NCBI GenBank assembly: GCA_048498415.1
Contig: JBEHYA010000031.1
Coordinates: forward strand, 1-20,392
DNA length: 20,392 nucleotides
Direction: 5' to 3'
From: JBEHYA01 sp048498415
GTDB lineage: Bacteria > Pseudomonadota > Alphaproteobacteria > UBA9219 > RGZA01
The notes beneath the pieces are model-generated. The model had not been told where the DNA came from and made no database searches. It was given only the letters and a program-made list of their open reading frames with translations. A program made the position numbers and the translations under genes. Position 1 is the stretch's first letter. Each line of letters opens with the position of its first letter. Positions 1-6,313 of the stretch are shown here, piece after piece.

Positions 1-149
1 TAAAGGTCATCCCCGCCGACCGGTTCGGCGATATCGCGAACAGCGAGCAGGCGCGCGAGCTTGCCACGCGCGTGGCCCAGCAACTGAGCGAGACCAGCGC
101 CAATATTTCGCAGGCGCCGGCCGCCAAATATTTCTCGCTGTTCACCTGA
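1..149 (+). CDS. C-terminal fragment, possibly flagellin
   Basis: An open frame enters from the left edge (codons begin at base 3) and stops at TGA 147-149, giving about 48 C-terminal residues. The tail has a heptad-like amphipathic helix (ELATRVAQQLSETSANISQA) and ends in SLFT. That is the style of the C-terminal D0 helix of alphaproteobacterial flagellins, and the next gene is flaF, which commonly neighbours flagellin genes. The visible part is too short to prove the family. It could also be another flagellar or unrelated protein. The stop lies 19 bases before the flaF start, so the two are probably cotranscribed. Confidence 0.45.
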   Translation, partial: KVIPADRFGDIANSEQARELATRVAQQLSETSANISQAPAAKYFSLFT

Positions 150-168
150 GAGAACCCCTGAGCACATC

Positions 169-513
169 ATGAGCATCAAGGATTATCAGCAAACCCAAGG
201 CAAGGTGGAGACGCAACGAATGCAGGATTACCGCCAACTGGGCACGATCAATGCGCATCTCATGGAAGCGCAGAAAGATCTTAAAAACGCCAAGCTGCTC
301 ACGGAAGCCGTGACGCAGAACCAGCAATTCTGGTCGCGCCTGCGCCTCTATATGACGCAGGGCGCCAATGATCTGCCCGAACATGTGCGCAAGCAGTGTT
401 TAGCGCTGGCCGAATGGGTGGAACGCGAAAGCGTGGTGGTCGCCGCCGGGGGCGCGCAGAATTTATCGGGCCTGATTGCCGTCAACCAGAAGCTGATGGA
501 AGGCCTGCACTAA
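169..513 (+). CDS. flaF: Flagellin biosynthesis regulator FlaF
   Basis: This 114-residue protein matches the FlaF family along its length. It has a charged N-terminal helix and then the characteristic centre and end: an N-x-x-FW-x-x-L segment (residues 50-60), a short loop with DLPE, a helix LALAEWVERES, and a C-terminal block ending in NQKLMEGLH, the family's conserved N-x-x-(L/I)MEGL tail. In alphaproteobacteria such as Caulobacter, FlaF works with FlbT to tune flagellin translation and secretion in the cytoplasm. FlbT is not visible here and may lie upstream. The ATG at 169 is the first in frame and gives the normal family length. Its stop codon interlocks tail to tail with the stop of the TerC-family gene (shared bases 510-513). 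Confidence 0.85.
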   Translation: MSIKDYQQTQGKVETQRMQDYRQLGTINAHLMEAQKDLKNAKLLTEAVTQNQQFWSRLRLYMTQGANDLPEHVRKQCLALAEWVERESVVVAAGGAQNLSGLIAVNQKLMEGLH

Positions 514-1469
514 GCCTTCGGCGTCTCCGCCTTTTTAGGCAGTACAAGCGAGACCACAACACCCGCCGCTATTAACCCCAGCACCATGCCAAGGCTTAGT
601 ACCGTTGGCACATGGTCATGGCTGAAATGTTCGTAGATAATTTTGATACCCACAAAAATTAAAACCAGCGATAGCGCGTGGCTAAGGTAATGAAACCGCC
701 CCACCATGCTTTGCAGAGTGAAGTACAGCGACCGCAGCCCCAAAATGGCGAAGATATTGCTGGTGTAAACAATATAGGGCTCGGTGGTCACGCCAAAAAT
801 CGCGGGCACGGAATCCACGGCGAAAATCAGATCGGCCATTTCAACCAGCACCAGCGTGATGAAAAGCGGCGTAACCCATAATGCTTTTTGGTCAGGTTTG
901 GTAGGGTGGGGCAGGGACAGGAAGAACTTCTGGCCTTCAAAATCAGGGGTGATGCGTAAGTGCCCGCGCATCCAGTTCAATAGCTTGTTGTCTTTAATAT
1001 CGGTCTCTTCATCGCCGGCAAACAGCATGCGAATGCCGGTCACCACCAGGAACAGGCCGAACAGCGCCATCACAATCGCGAATTTGGCAACCAGCGCTGC
1101 GCCCACACCAATCAGAATACCGCGTAGCACCAGCACGCCTAACACGCCCCAGAACAGTACGCGGTGCTGGTAGGCCGCCGGCACCTGCATGGCGCCGAAA
1201 ATCATCGAGATCACGAAGATGTTATCGAGCGATAGGCTCAGCTCCATCGCATAGCCGGTGAAAAATTCCATGCCATGGTCGGCACCCATATGGTGCCAGA
1301 TGCCCGCACCAAAAAAGACGGAAATGGCGATATAGAACAGGGTAAACCGCAGGCTGGCGGCAAAGCTTGGCTCCTTGGGGCCCTTGTTGAACAAGAAGAG
1401 ATCCAGCGCCAGCAGCGTTATGACCACAGCGAAAAAGATGATCCAGGAGAGGGTGGTGGCGGATTCCAT
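510..1469 (-). CDS. TerC/Alx family integral membrane protein
   Basis: The protein has about nine hydrophobic segments and the TerC signatures: MELSLSLDNIFVI near the N-terminus and VEMADLIFAVDSVPAIF in the second half, both with membrane-embedded acidic residues. The second half also carries the TSNIFAILGLRSLYF motif. Family members sit in the inner membrane and are linked to manganese export (Alx/TerC) or tellurite resistance; a manganese role is plausible but not proven here. I chose the ATG at 1469 (319 residues). The frame extends to a TTG at 1514, adding MAVRYYFPHPAWLTP, which is less typical of the family. Neither start has a convincing Shine-Dalgarno sequence. The gene diverges from the 1563 gene and converges on flaF. 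Confidence 0.88.
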   Translation of the reverse strand: MESATTLSWIIFFAVVITLLALDLFLFNKGPKEPSFAASLRFTLFYIAISVFFGAGIWHHMGADHGMEFFTGYAMELSLSLDNIFVISMIFGAMQVPAAYQHRVLFWGVLGVLVLRGILIGVGAALVAKFAIVMALFGLFLVVTGIRMLFAGDEETDIKDNKLLNWMRGHLRITPDFEGQKFFLSLPHPTKPDQKALWVTPLFITLVLVEMADLIFAVDSVPAIFGVTTEPYIVYTSNIFAILGLRSLYFTLQSMVGRFHYLSHALSLVLIFVGIKIIYEHFSHDHVPTVLSLGMVLGLIAAGVVVSLVLPKKAETPKA

Positions 1470-1562
1470 CGGCGTTAACCAAGCAGGATGAGGAAAGTAA
1501 TATCGAACTGCCAATATGCTATAAATTCGAAACCCTGACTATTAAATAGCGAAAGATAGTGA

Positions 1563-2066
1563 ATGTCCGCGGATTATTCGCCCAAACGGCTTAAAGAATT
1601 TATGGAAATCTTGCGGGATCACCCGGAGGAACACCGGGCTTTTTACGCGCTCATGGCAGGCGACCGGAATTTTGGCCAAGCATATCTCGATTACGTATCG
1701 GACGGTGATGAAAATATCAGAAATGATATTCTTGAATTAAGCCGCGCCGCCGCCGTGCGTGCCGGAAACCGGGTATTCGGAATCGGTATTTTGATGGATC
1801 TGGGAACGACCGATCTCCGCGGGCAGGATTTTAAACATCTCTATCATGATATCGCCGGCAAGGATGTGAAGGTTTTCTTCATGTTCATGCGCGCGGTTGA
1901 GCAGAAAATTATTACCGCGCAGGCTTTGAGAAAGGCTGACGAAAGCACGTTTGATATAGTTGCGCTTAGCCAGCAGGTATATGAGGCGATGCTGATGGCC
2001 GCTATTCCCGACCGCCCCGGCGAACCTGCGGGTCGCCGGCCCGCCAGGAAAAGCACGAATGGCTGA
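1563..2066 (+). CDS. Hypothetical protein, 167 residues
   Basis: I do not recognise this protein. It is predicted to be mostly alpha-helical and soluble, with no signal peptide or membrane segment. It is acidic at the start (MEILRDHPEEHRAFYALMAG), has a hydrophobic core helix around residues 75-85 (VFGIGILMDLG), an aromatic stretch KVFFMFMRAVEQ near 104-115, and a disordered basic tail rich in P, R and G after residue 148. The ATG at 1563 is preceded only by weak purine-rich bases (GAAAGATAGTGA). The gene stands alone between the divergent TerC gene and the tRNA-Pro gene, with no terminator hairpin visible before the tRNA promoter. Codon use looks native. Confidence 0.7.
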   Translation: MSADYSPKRLKEFMEILRDHPEEHRAFYALMAGDRNFGQAYLDYVSDGDENIRNDILELSRAAAVRAGNRVFGIGILMDLGTTDLRGQDFKHLYHDIAGKDVKVFFMFMRAVEQKIITAQALRKADESTFDIVALSQQVYEAMLMAAIPDRPGEPAGRRPARKSTNG

Positions 2067-2088
2067 TTTTCAGGGCGAAAAGCAGCAA

Positions 2089-2117
2089 TTGCAAAAACCC
2101 TGTAATATGGCTATAAA
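2089..2117 (+). promoter_or_regulatory. Promoter of tRNA-Pro
   Basis: TTGCAA at 2089-2094, a 17-base spacer and TATAAA at 2112-2117 form a near-consensus sigma-70 promoter. The expected start is near 2124, a few bases before the mature tRNA 5' end at 2127. Confidence 0.65.
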
Positions 2118-2126
2118 ACCCCCGTT

Positions 2127-2203
2127 CGGAGTGTAGCTCAGCCTGGTAGAGCGTTGCGTTCGGGACGCAAAGGCCGAAGGTTCGAATCCTTTCACTCCGA
2201 CCA
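2127..2203 (+). tRNA. tRNA-Pro (anticodon CGG)
   Basis: A full cloverleaf folds by eye. The acceptor stem is CGGAGTG (2127-2133) with CACTCCG (2193-2199). The D stem is GCTC/GAGC. The anticodon stem is TTGCG/CGCAA around loop TTCGGGA, with anticodon CGG at 2161-2163, which reads the proline codon CCG. The variable loop has five bases and the T arm is GAAGG-TTCGAAT-CCTTT. Discriminator A2200 and an encoded CCA (2201-2203) follow. The GIY-YIG-associated palindromic repeat begins at the very next base. Confidence 0.96.
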
Positions 2204-2292
2204 GCCTTCGCTGCAAAAGCAGCTTCGGCTGGCAGGCCAGCCGAAGAAAACAAATGTGAAGGCTGCCCGCCGTAGCTTCAGCGAAGGCGGGC
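2204..2292 (+). repeat. Double-palindrome repeat between tRNA-Pro and GIY-YIG gene
   Basis: The stretch holds two hairpins. The first is CTTCGGCTGGC (2223-2233), loop AG, and its exact complement 2236-2246. The second is GCCCGCC (2265-2271) with GGCGGGC (2286-2292) around a 14-base loop. The ends GCCTTCGCTG (2204-2213) and CAGCGAAGGC (2279-2288) are also inverted copies. The core CGAAGGCGGGC is shared with the REP-like repeats elsewhere in the window. The repeat abuts the tRNA and ends nine bases before the GIY-YIG start codon. Confidence 0.75.
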
Positions 2293-2301
2293 TATATCAG
2301 C

Positions 2302-2541
2302 ATGCACTATGTTTATGTTCTGCGCAGTCAGAAGTTCCCTGATGAAAAATATACGGGCCGCACAGACGATTTAAAAAGTCGTCTCAAAGAACACAACGCT
2401 GGTGAATCAAAACACACGAATAAATTTAAGCCGTGGAATCTCGAAGTCTATGTGGCGTTTAGTGAGGCGCAAACGGCAATAGAATTTGAAAAATATCTAA
2501 AATCAGGTTCTGGCAGAGCTTTTGCCAAGAAGCATTTTTAA
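2302..2541 (+). CDS. GIY-YIG nuclease-like protein, 79 residues
   Basis: This is a single-domain GIY-YIG superfamily protein of the small UPF0213/YhbQ-like kind. YVYVL (residues 3-7) takes the GIY position and KYTGRT (16-21) the YIG position. They are followed by the helix DDLKSRLKEHN with the conserved Arg and His, and by IEFEKYLKSGSGRAF, whose Glu (residue 63) is at the usual metal-binding site. It has no DNA-binding extension. Its substrate is unknown; GIY-YIG domains usually cut DNA. There is no good Shine-Dalgarno, because the palindromic repeat occupies the upstream region. It differs clearly from the two 97-residue GIY-YIG proteins in this window, and its stop is one base from the convergent ispB stop. 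It looks AT-richer than its neighbours. Confidence 0.88.
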   Translation: MHYVYVLRSQKFPDEKYTGRTDDLKSRLKEHNAGESKHTNKFKPWNLEVYVAFSEAQTAIEFEKYLKSGSGRAFAKKHF

Positions 2542-2542
2542 A

Positions 2543-3559
2543 TCAATATTCACGTTCCAAGGTAAAATCGACCACGTTTAATAACGCGGTTTTGATGGCG
2601 TGTTCTTTGAACAGGCCCAGCGCATCGCGGGCAATGGCGCCATAATGGCGGGCGCGGTCCACGGCATCGCGTAAGGCATTGCTGCGGCCCAGCAGCTCAA
2701 TGGCTTTTTCCAGATCGCCGTCGTGCTGATCAAGCTCTTCCAGCGTGCGGCGCCAGAAATAGCGTTCGGTCTCGCCGCCGCGGTTGTAGGCGAGAATAAC
2801 GGGCAGGGTGATCTTGCCTTCGCGGAAATCATCGCCGATGCGCTTGCCAAGCCGCGCTTGCTCAGCCGAATAATCCAGCACGTCGTCGATAATCTGGAAG
2901 GCGAGGCCCAAATTCAGGCCGTAGGTGCGAAGCGCTTCTTCTTCCGGCGCCGGGCGTTCGGCCACAACCGCGCCAATGCGGCAGGCGGCGGCGAATAACT
3001 CGGCGGTTTTGGCGCGGATGACTTCTAAATAAGCCTGTTCGCTCGTGCGTACATCGTTGGTGGTGGTGAGCTGCAGCACTTCGCCTTCTGCAATCACGGC
3101 GGAAGCGTTGGAGAGGATGCGCAAGACATCCAGCGAGCCATCTTCCACCATCACCTGAAAGGCGCGGCTGAATAAGAAATCACCCACCAGCACGGTCGGC
3201 TTATTGCCGAACAGAATATTGGCGCTTTGTTCGCCCCGGCGCATCGAGCTGTCATCCACCACATCATCATGCAGCAGCGTGGCGGTATGAATGAATTCAA
3301 CGCAGGCCGCCAGCTTGCAATGGCGCGTGCCTTCATAACCGCACAGCTTGGCTGCCGCCAGCGTAAGCACCGGGCGCAGGCGTTTGCCGCCGGCGGCAAT
3401 CAGATGGCCGGCGAGTTGGGGAATAAGCTGCACCGGCGATTGCATGCGCTGCATGATCACGTCGTTGACGTTGCGCAAATCATCCTGCACCAGAGCCGTG
3501 AGGCTCTCGAGGGCGGAAGCGCCGTTGCGGCGAAGTTCGAGGGGAATAACGGAAGCCAT
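2543..3559 (-). CDS. ispB: Polyprenyl (octaprenyl/decaprenyl) diphosphate synthase
   Basis: This trans-isoprenyl diphosphate synthase should extend farnesyl diphosphate with isopentenyl diphosphate to make the ubiquinone side chain. From the ATG at 3559 it has 338 residues with the expected landmarks: GGKRLRP (57-63), the first aspartate-rich motif DDVVDD (98-103) followed by MRRG, the second motif DDVLD (225-229), and GDDFREGKITLP (242-253). The chain length made cannot be read by eye, so IspB is the family name rather than a product assignment. Upstream in-frame starts exist (ATG 3586, TTG 3613), but they add a hydrophobic segment not typical of the family. It is divergent from trmN6. Confidence 0.9.
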   Translation of the reverse strand: MASVIPLELRRNGASALESLTALVQDDLRNVNDVIMQRMQSPVQLIPQLAGHLIAAGGKRLRPVLTLAAAKLCGYEGTRHCKLAACVEFIHTATLLHDDVVDDSSMRRGEQSANILFGNKPTVLVGDFLFSRAFQVMVEDGSLDVLRILSNASAVIAEGEVLQLTTTNDVRTSEQAYLEVIRAKTAELFAAACRIGAVVAERPAPEEEALRTYGLNLGLAFQIIDDVLDYSAEQARLGKRIGDDFREGKITLPVILAYNRGGETERYFWRRTLEELDQHDGDLEKAIELLGRSNALRDAVDRARHYGAIARDALGLFKEHAIKTALLNVVDFTLEREY

Positions 3560-3601
3560 AAGAGCCACAAATATAAGCCCTTCCATGGCGCAACAAAAGG
3601 C

Positions 3602-3607
3602 TATAAT
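3602..3607 (+). promoter_or_regulatory. Possible -10 element of trmN6
   Basis: A perfect TATAAT lies 12 bases before the trmN6 ATG. No good -35 box is seen 17 bases upstream. If used, transcription would start only a few bases before the start codon. Confidence 0.3.
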
Positions 3608-3619
3608 AACCAATTATAT

Positions 3620-4351
3620 ATGGATATTACCGAAGACAGGCTTCTGAATAAGCGCGTGGTGATCTATCAGCCGGCGGAAGGCTACCGCGTGGCGATTGAT
3701 CCTGTGCTGCTGGCGGCATCCGTGCCGGTCGAGGCGGGGCAGCATGTGCTTGATCTTGGTGTGGGCACCGGCGCCATTAGCCTGTGCCTGCAGGCGCGGG
3801 TGAATAAAATCCTGATCACCGGCATTGATACCAACACCACCTATCTGGAACTCGCGCAGAAGTCGGTCGCGCGTAATCAGTGGACGCAATATATTGACCT
3901 GCATTTCGGCGATGTGCGCAAGCCGCCGCGCCTTTTAAAGCCGGCCAGCTATGATTTTGTGGTCGCCAACCCCCCATTTTTTGAGGCGGATAGCTATTCG
4001 CCATCCCCCGATCTTGGTAAAAGCCGCGCCAATGCCACCGATGGCCAGCTGGCTGATTGGGTGGCCTGCGCGCATCGTTATCTGAAACCCGAAGGCGGGT
4101 TTTTCCTGATATTTCCGGCGGATGCACGGCAAAACTTAATTTCGCAGTTGAAGAGCCATTTCAACGCGGTGCAACTATGCCAAATCCTGCCGCGTATGGG
4201 TCAAAAGCCGAAAAGGGTGATTATCTGGGCAAAAAATGCCGGGGTAGAGGCGGAAACCGAGGTCGAACCCCTCGTTTTGCACGATGAAGCCGGCCAATAC
4301 ACCCCCCAAGCCCGCAAAATTCTGTGGGATATGGGCAAATTGGGGTTTTAA
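3620..4351 (+). CDS. trmN6: tRNA1(Val) adenine-37 N6-methyltransferase-like protein
   Basis: This is a 243-residue class I SAM-dependent methyltransferase. Motif I, DLGVGTGAISL, is at 45-55; the acidic ribose-binding position is in GIDTN near 68-72; and the catalytic motif IV NPPF at 117-120 marks an amino-group (N6-adenine) methyltransferase. The opening TEDRLLNKRVVIYQPAEGYRVAIDPVLLA block is characteristic of the TrmN6/YfiC group, whose Escherichia coli member methylates A37 of tRNA-Val. The tRNA target is inferred from the family. The ATG at 3620 begins this block exactly; the long open frame upstream of it is antisense to ispB and should be ignored. There is no Shine-Dalgarno, so translation may be leaderless. 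Confidence 0.87.
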   Translation: MDITEDRLLNKRVVIYQPAEGYRVAIDPVLLAASVPVEAGQHVLDLGVGTGAISLCLQARVNKILITGIDTNTTYLELAQKSVARNQWTQYIDLHFGDVRKPPRLLKPASYDFVVANPPFFEADSYSPSPDLGKSRANATDGQLADWVACAHRYLKPEGGFFLIFPADARQNLISQLKSHFNAVQLCQILPRMGQKPKRVIIWAKNAGVEAETEVEPLVLHDEAGQYTPQARKILWDMGKLGF

Positions 4352-4364
4352 GGCCAAAAACAAC

Positions 4365-4448
4365 GCCTCATTCCTGCGAAAGCGGGAATCCATGCCTCCA
4401 ATAGCCGGCTTTTGGCCCCATGGATTCCCGCTTTCGCGGGGATGAGGC
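4365..4448. repeat. Inverted REP-like pair, no gene inside
   Basis: A palindrome at 4365-4394 and its inverted partner at 4419-4448 match at 28 of 30 positions by hand alignment. Both have the outer CTCAT and inner ATCCATG borders of this window's REP-like family, with stem GCGAAAGC at the core. The similarity extends outward: TTTTAAGGCC (4347-4356) and GGCCTTAAAT (4447-4456) are also inverted, apart from about ten extra bases on the left. The 24-base spacer has no gene. The pair could fold into one long hairpin and may terminate trmN6 transcription. Confidence 0.85.
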
Positions 4449-4462
4449 CTTAAATGTAGGGT

Positions 4463-4490
4463 TTGACAAAGCCCCGAAAATCCTTAGATT
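4463..4490 (+). promoter_or_regulatory. Promoter of rpsD
   Basis: A perfect TTGACA (4463-4468), a 16-base spacer and TAGATT (4485-4490, four of six consensus bases) precede rpsD. The leader would be about 95 bases, long enough to hold an autoregulatory S4-binding structure, though none was identified. The promoter starts 15 bases after the REP-like pair. Confidence 0.65.
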
Positions 4491-4591
4491 GCGGCCATTC
4501 CCGAGAATGTGGATAGCGATATCCTGGCTCCGGCGTTTGTCCGGGAGGGCCTATTGGGACAGTTGAACAAACAAAAACAAGGACGAAACCT

Positions 4592-5206
4592 ATGAGTAAG
4601 CGCGAGAACGCCAAATTTAAACTGAACCGCCGCCATGGCTGCAACCACTGGGGCCGTGCCAAAAGCCCGCTGAACAAGCGCGACTACCGCCCCGGCCAGC
4701 ATGGCCAGCGCCGCAACAAGCTTTCCGACTTCGGCCAGCAATTAATGGCCAAGCAGCGCCTGAAGGGCTATTACGGCAATATCGGCGAACGCCAGTTCCG
4801 CCGCTATTACCATGAAGCTATTCGCCGCCGCGGCGACAGCTCCGAACATTTAATCCGCCTGCTGGAATCGCGTCTTGATACCGTTGTGTATCGCATGAAG
4901 TTTGCGGCCAGCCCGTTTGCCGCCCGTCAGCTCATCAATCACGGCCACGTGAAGGTGAACGGCAAGCGCGTCAACATTGCCAGCTACATGCTGCGTCAGG
5001 GCGATGAAATTTCGCTGCGCGATAAAGCCAAGCAGATGGCCGTTGTGCTTGAAGCCAGCCAAAGCCAGGAACGCGAGCTGCCGGATTTCTACACGGTGGA
5101 TCACAAGGATATGAAGGGCACGTTCACCCGCATTCCGGCCATGGCCGAAGTGCCGTACCCCGTGCAGATGGAACCCGCGCTCGTGATCGAATTCTATTCA
5201 CGTTAA
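4592..5206 (+). CDS. rpsD: Small-subunit ribosomal protein S4
   Basis: This 204-residue protein is a full-length S4. It has a basic N-terminus (MSKRENAKFKLNRRHG), the YRPGQHG block, the KQRLKGYYGNIGERQFRRYY region, and the S4 RNA-binding domain around 92-155 (ESRLDTVVYRMKFAASPFAARQLINHGHVKVNGKRVNI). It ends in EFYSR. S4 binds 16S rRNA early in 30S assembly and in many bacteria represses its own translation. An AAGGA Shine-Dalgarno lies about ten bases before ATG 4592. It is a single-gene unit with its own promoter and terminator, outside the alpha operon, as is common in alphaproteobacteria. Confidence 0.98.
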   Translation: MSKRENAKFKLNRRHGCNHWGRAKSPLNKRDYRPGQHGQRRNKLSDFGQQLMAKQRLKGYYGNIGERQFRRYYHEAIRRRGDSSEHLIRLLESRLDTVVYRMKFAASPFAARQLINHGHVKVNGKRVNIASYMLRQGDEISLRDKAKQMAVVLEASQSQERELPDFYTVDHKDMKGTFTRIPAMAEVPYPVQMEPALVIEFYSR

Positions 5207-5234
5207 CCGGGTTACCATTGCTGGAATACAGGAA

Positions 5235-5259
5235 ACGGGCCTTTTTGGGCCCGTTTTTT
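5235..5259 (+). terminator. Rho-independent terminator of rpsD
   Basis: ACGGGCC (5235-5241) pairs with GGCCCGT (5248-5254) around a six-base loop, followed by a T run to 5259. It lies 29 bases after the rpsD stop. Confidence 0.9.
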
Positions 5260-5296
5260 GTCATTAGTTGCTGAGTTATCGAGTAAATTAGCGCCT

Positions 5297-6313
5297 ATGA
5301 AAGTAGCCAGCCAATATATTCCATGGGGCTATCATCCGCCGGATGATTGCTATGTCCTGCTTGGCACTTCGTATGAGGAAGTGAACAAGAGCAATGAACG
5401 TAGCAGCTATGCCATGCGCGATGAGTTTGTCGCGAGGCTGTATAAAGAATTGCAGGAAGCGGAACACGCGCGCATTGCCGATATTCACCATTTTGGGACA
5501 TCGGAAGAAGCTCGCGAGGCGGATGAAGAAAAAAACAAGCCCGATGCCTTTTTAGCGCGGCTGAAAATCGCGTATGAATTTGTAAAAGACCAGCCGGCAC
5601 GTGATTTGTATCGTGCGTGGACGCTGGAGCAGCAAAATTCGAAAATCAGGAATATGGGCGCCGCCCAGCCCGCTACGCCGCAAAGCGATTTCAGGCCATT
5701 GATCCCGGCCGTAAAAGCCAAATCGGAAATCACGGACGTTAAGCCCATCGTTTTGCCTACTATGCTGACGGATGACGAGCTGCTTGAAGCCATTCGCGCG
5801 GCGGAACACTTTCCCAGCATTCTCGCCACCCTGTATTACCATCCCGATAGCCGCGAAGGCGTGATTGAAACGGTGCTGCGCCGCTTAACGGCAGAGGAGC
5901 CGCGGTTTGAAGATAACCATGGGCAGTATGTCCGCGCGGTCGAGATTGTTCTTGCCGACACGCCGGAGCTTATAAAATTTGATTCTGCAATCGTGGTGGC
6001 GCTTAAAAATGGATTATTGCCGGCGGAAGATCCGCGCCGCGCGTTGAATACCGAATTACTTGAAAAAATGTATGTGAAGCATCCTGATCTGAAGGAAGCG
6101 GTAAAACGCGCTTTAGGTATTGCGGATAATGTGGTGATCGCGCATCCACATGCAAGTCACAGGAGCCTGGAATATCTGATTTCGCACGCCACGGGCGTCA
6201 ACATGTTCTATGCCGGCACGGAAATCCGCACGCTGGGCTTCAAGCCACGTGCATCACGCCCATCTCGTGTGCCCGCGCCCACAGTTGCTCCAAACTTTGA
6301 ACTAAATAACTAA
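5297..6313 (+). CDS. Hypothetical protein with J-domain-like N-terminus lacking HPD
   Basis: This soluble protein of 338 residues has no signal peptide. I do not recognise it as a whole. Residues 15-110 resemble the DnaJ J-domain: a start like CYVLLGTSYEEV, a central basic helix (RLYKELQEAEHARIA), and a third helix F-LARLKIAYEFVKDQPARDLYRAW, which is close to the usual F-x-x-I-x-x-AYE-x-L-x-D-x-x-R-x-x-YD pattern. The HPD tripeptide needed to activate Hsp70 is absent, so any J-domain is degenerate. A linker follows near 125-155, then a helical C-terminal half with no known motif. ATG 5297 is chosen over a TTG at 5258 that lies inside the rpsD terminator. The last 74 bases overlap the end of hemA on the other strand. 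Confidence 0.72.
   Translation: MKVASQYIPWGYHPPDDCYVLLGTSYEEVNKSNERSSYAMRDEFVARLYKELQEAEHARIADIHHFGTSEEAREADEEKNKPDAFLARLKIAYEFVKDQPARDLYRAWTLEQQNSKIRNMGAAQPATPQSDFRPLIPAVKAKSEITDVKPIVLPTMLTDDELLEAIRAAEHFPSILATLYYHPDSREGVIETVLRRLTAEEPRFEDNHGQYVRAVEIVLADTPELIKFDSAIVVALKNGLLPAEDPRRALNTELLEKMYVKHPDLKEAVKRALGIADNVVIAHPHASHRSLEYLISHATGVNMFYAGTEIRTLGFKPRASRPSRVPAPTVAPNFELNN

Noticed and set aside
3227..3619. N-terminal extension of the trmN6 frame
   Set aside because: It is the antisense of ispB; the methyltransferase family starts at the ATG at 3620.
5258..5296. Longer start (TTG 5258) of the J-like gene
   Set aside because: It lies in the T run of the rpsD terminator and adds residues with no support.
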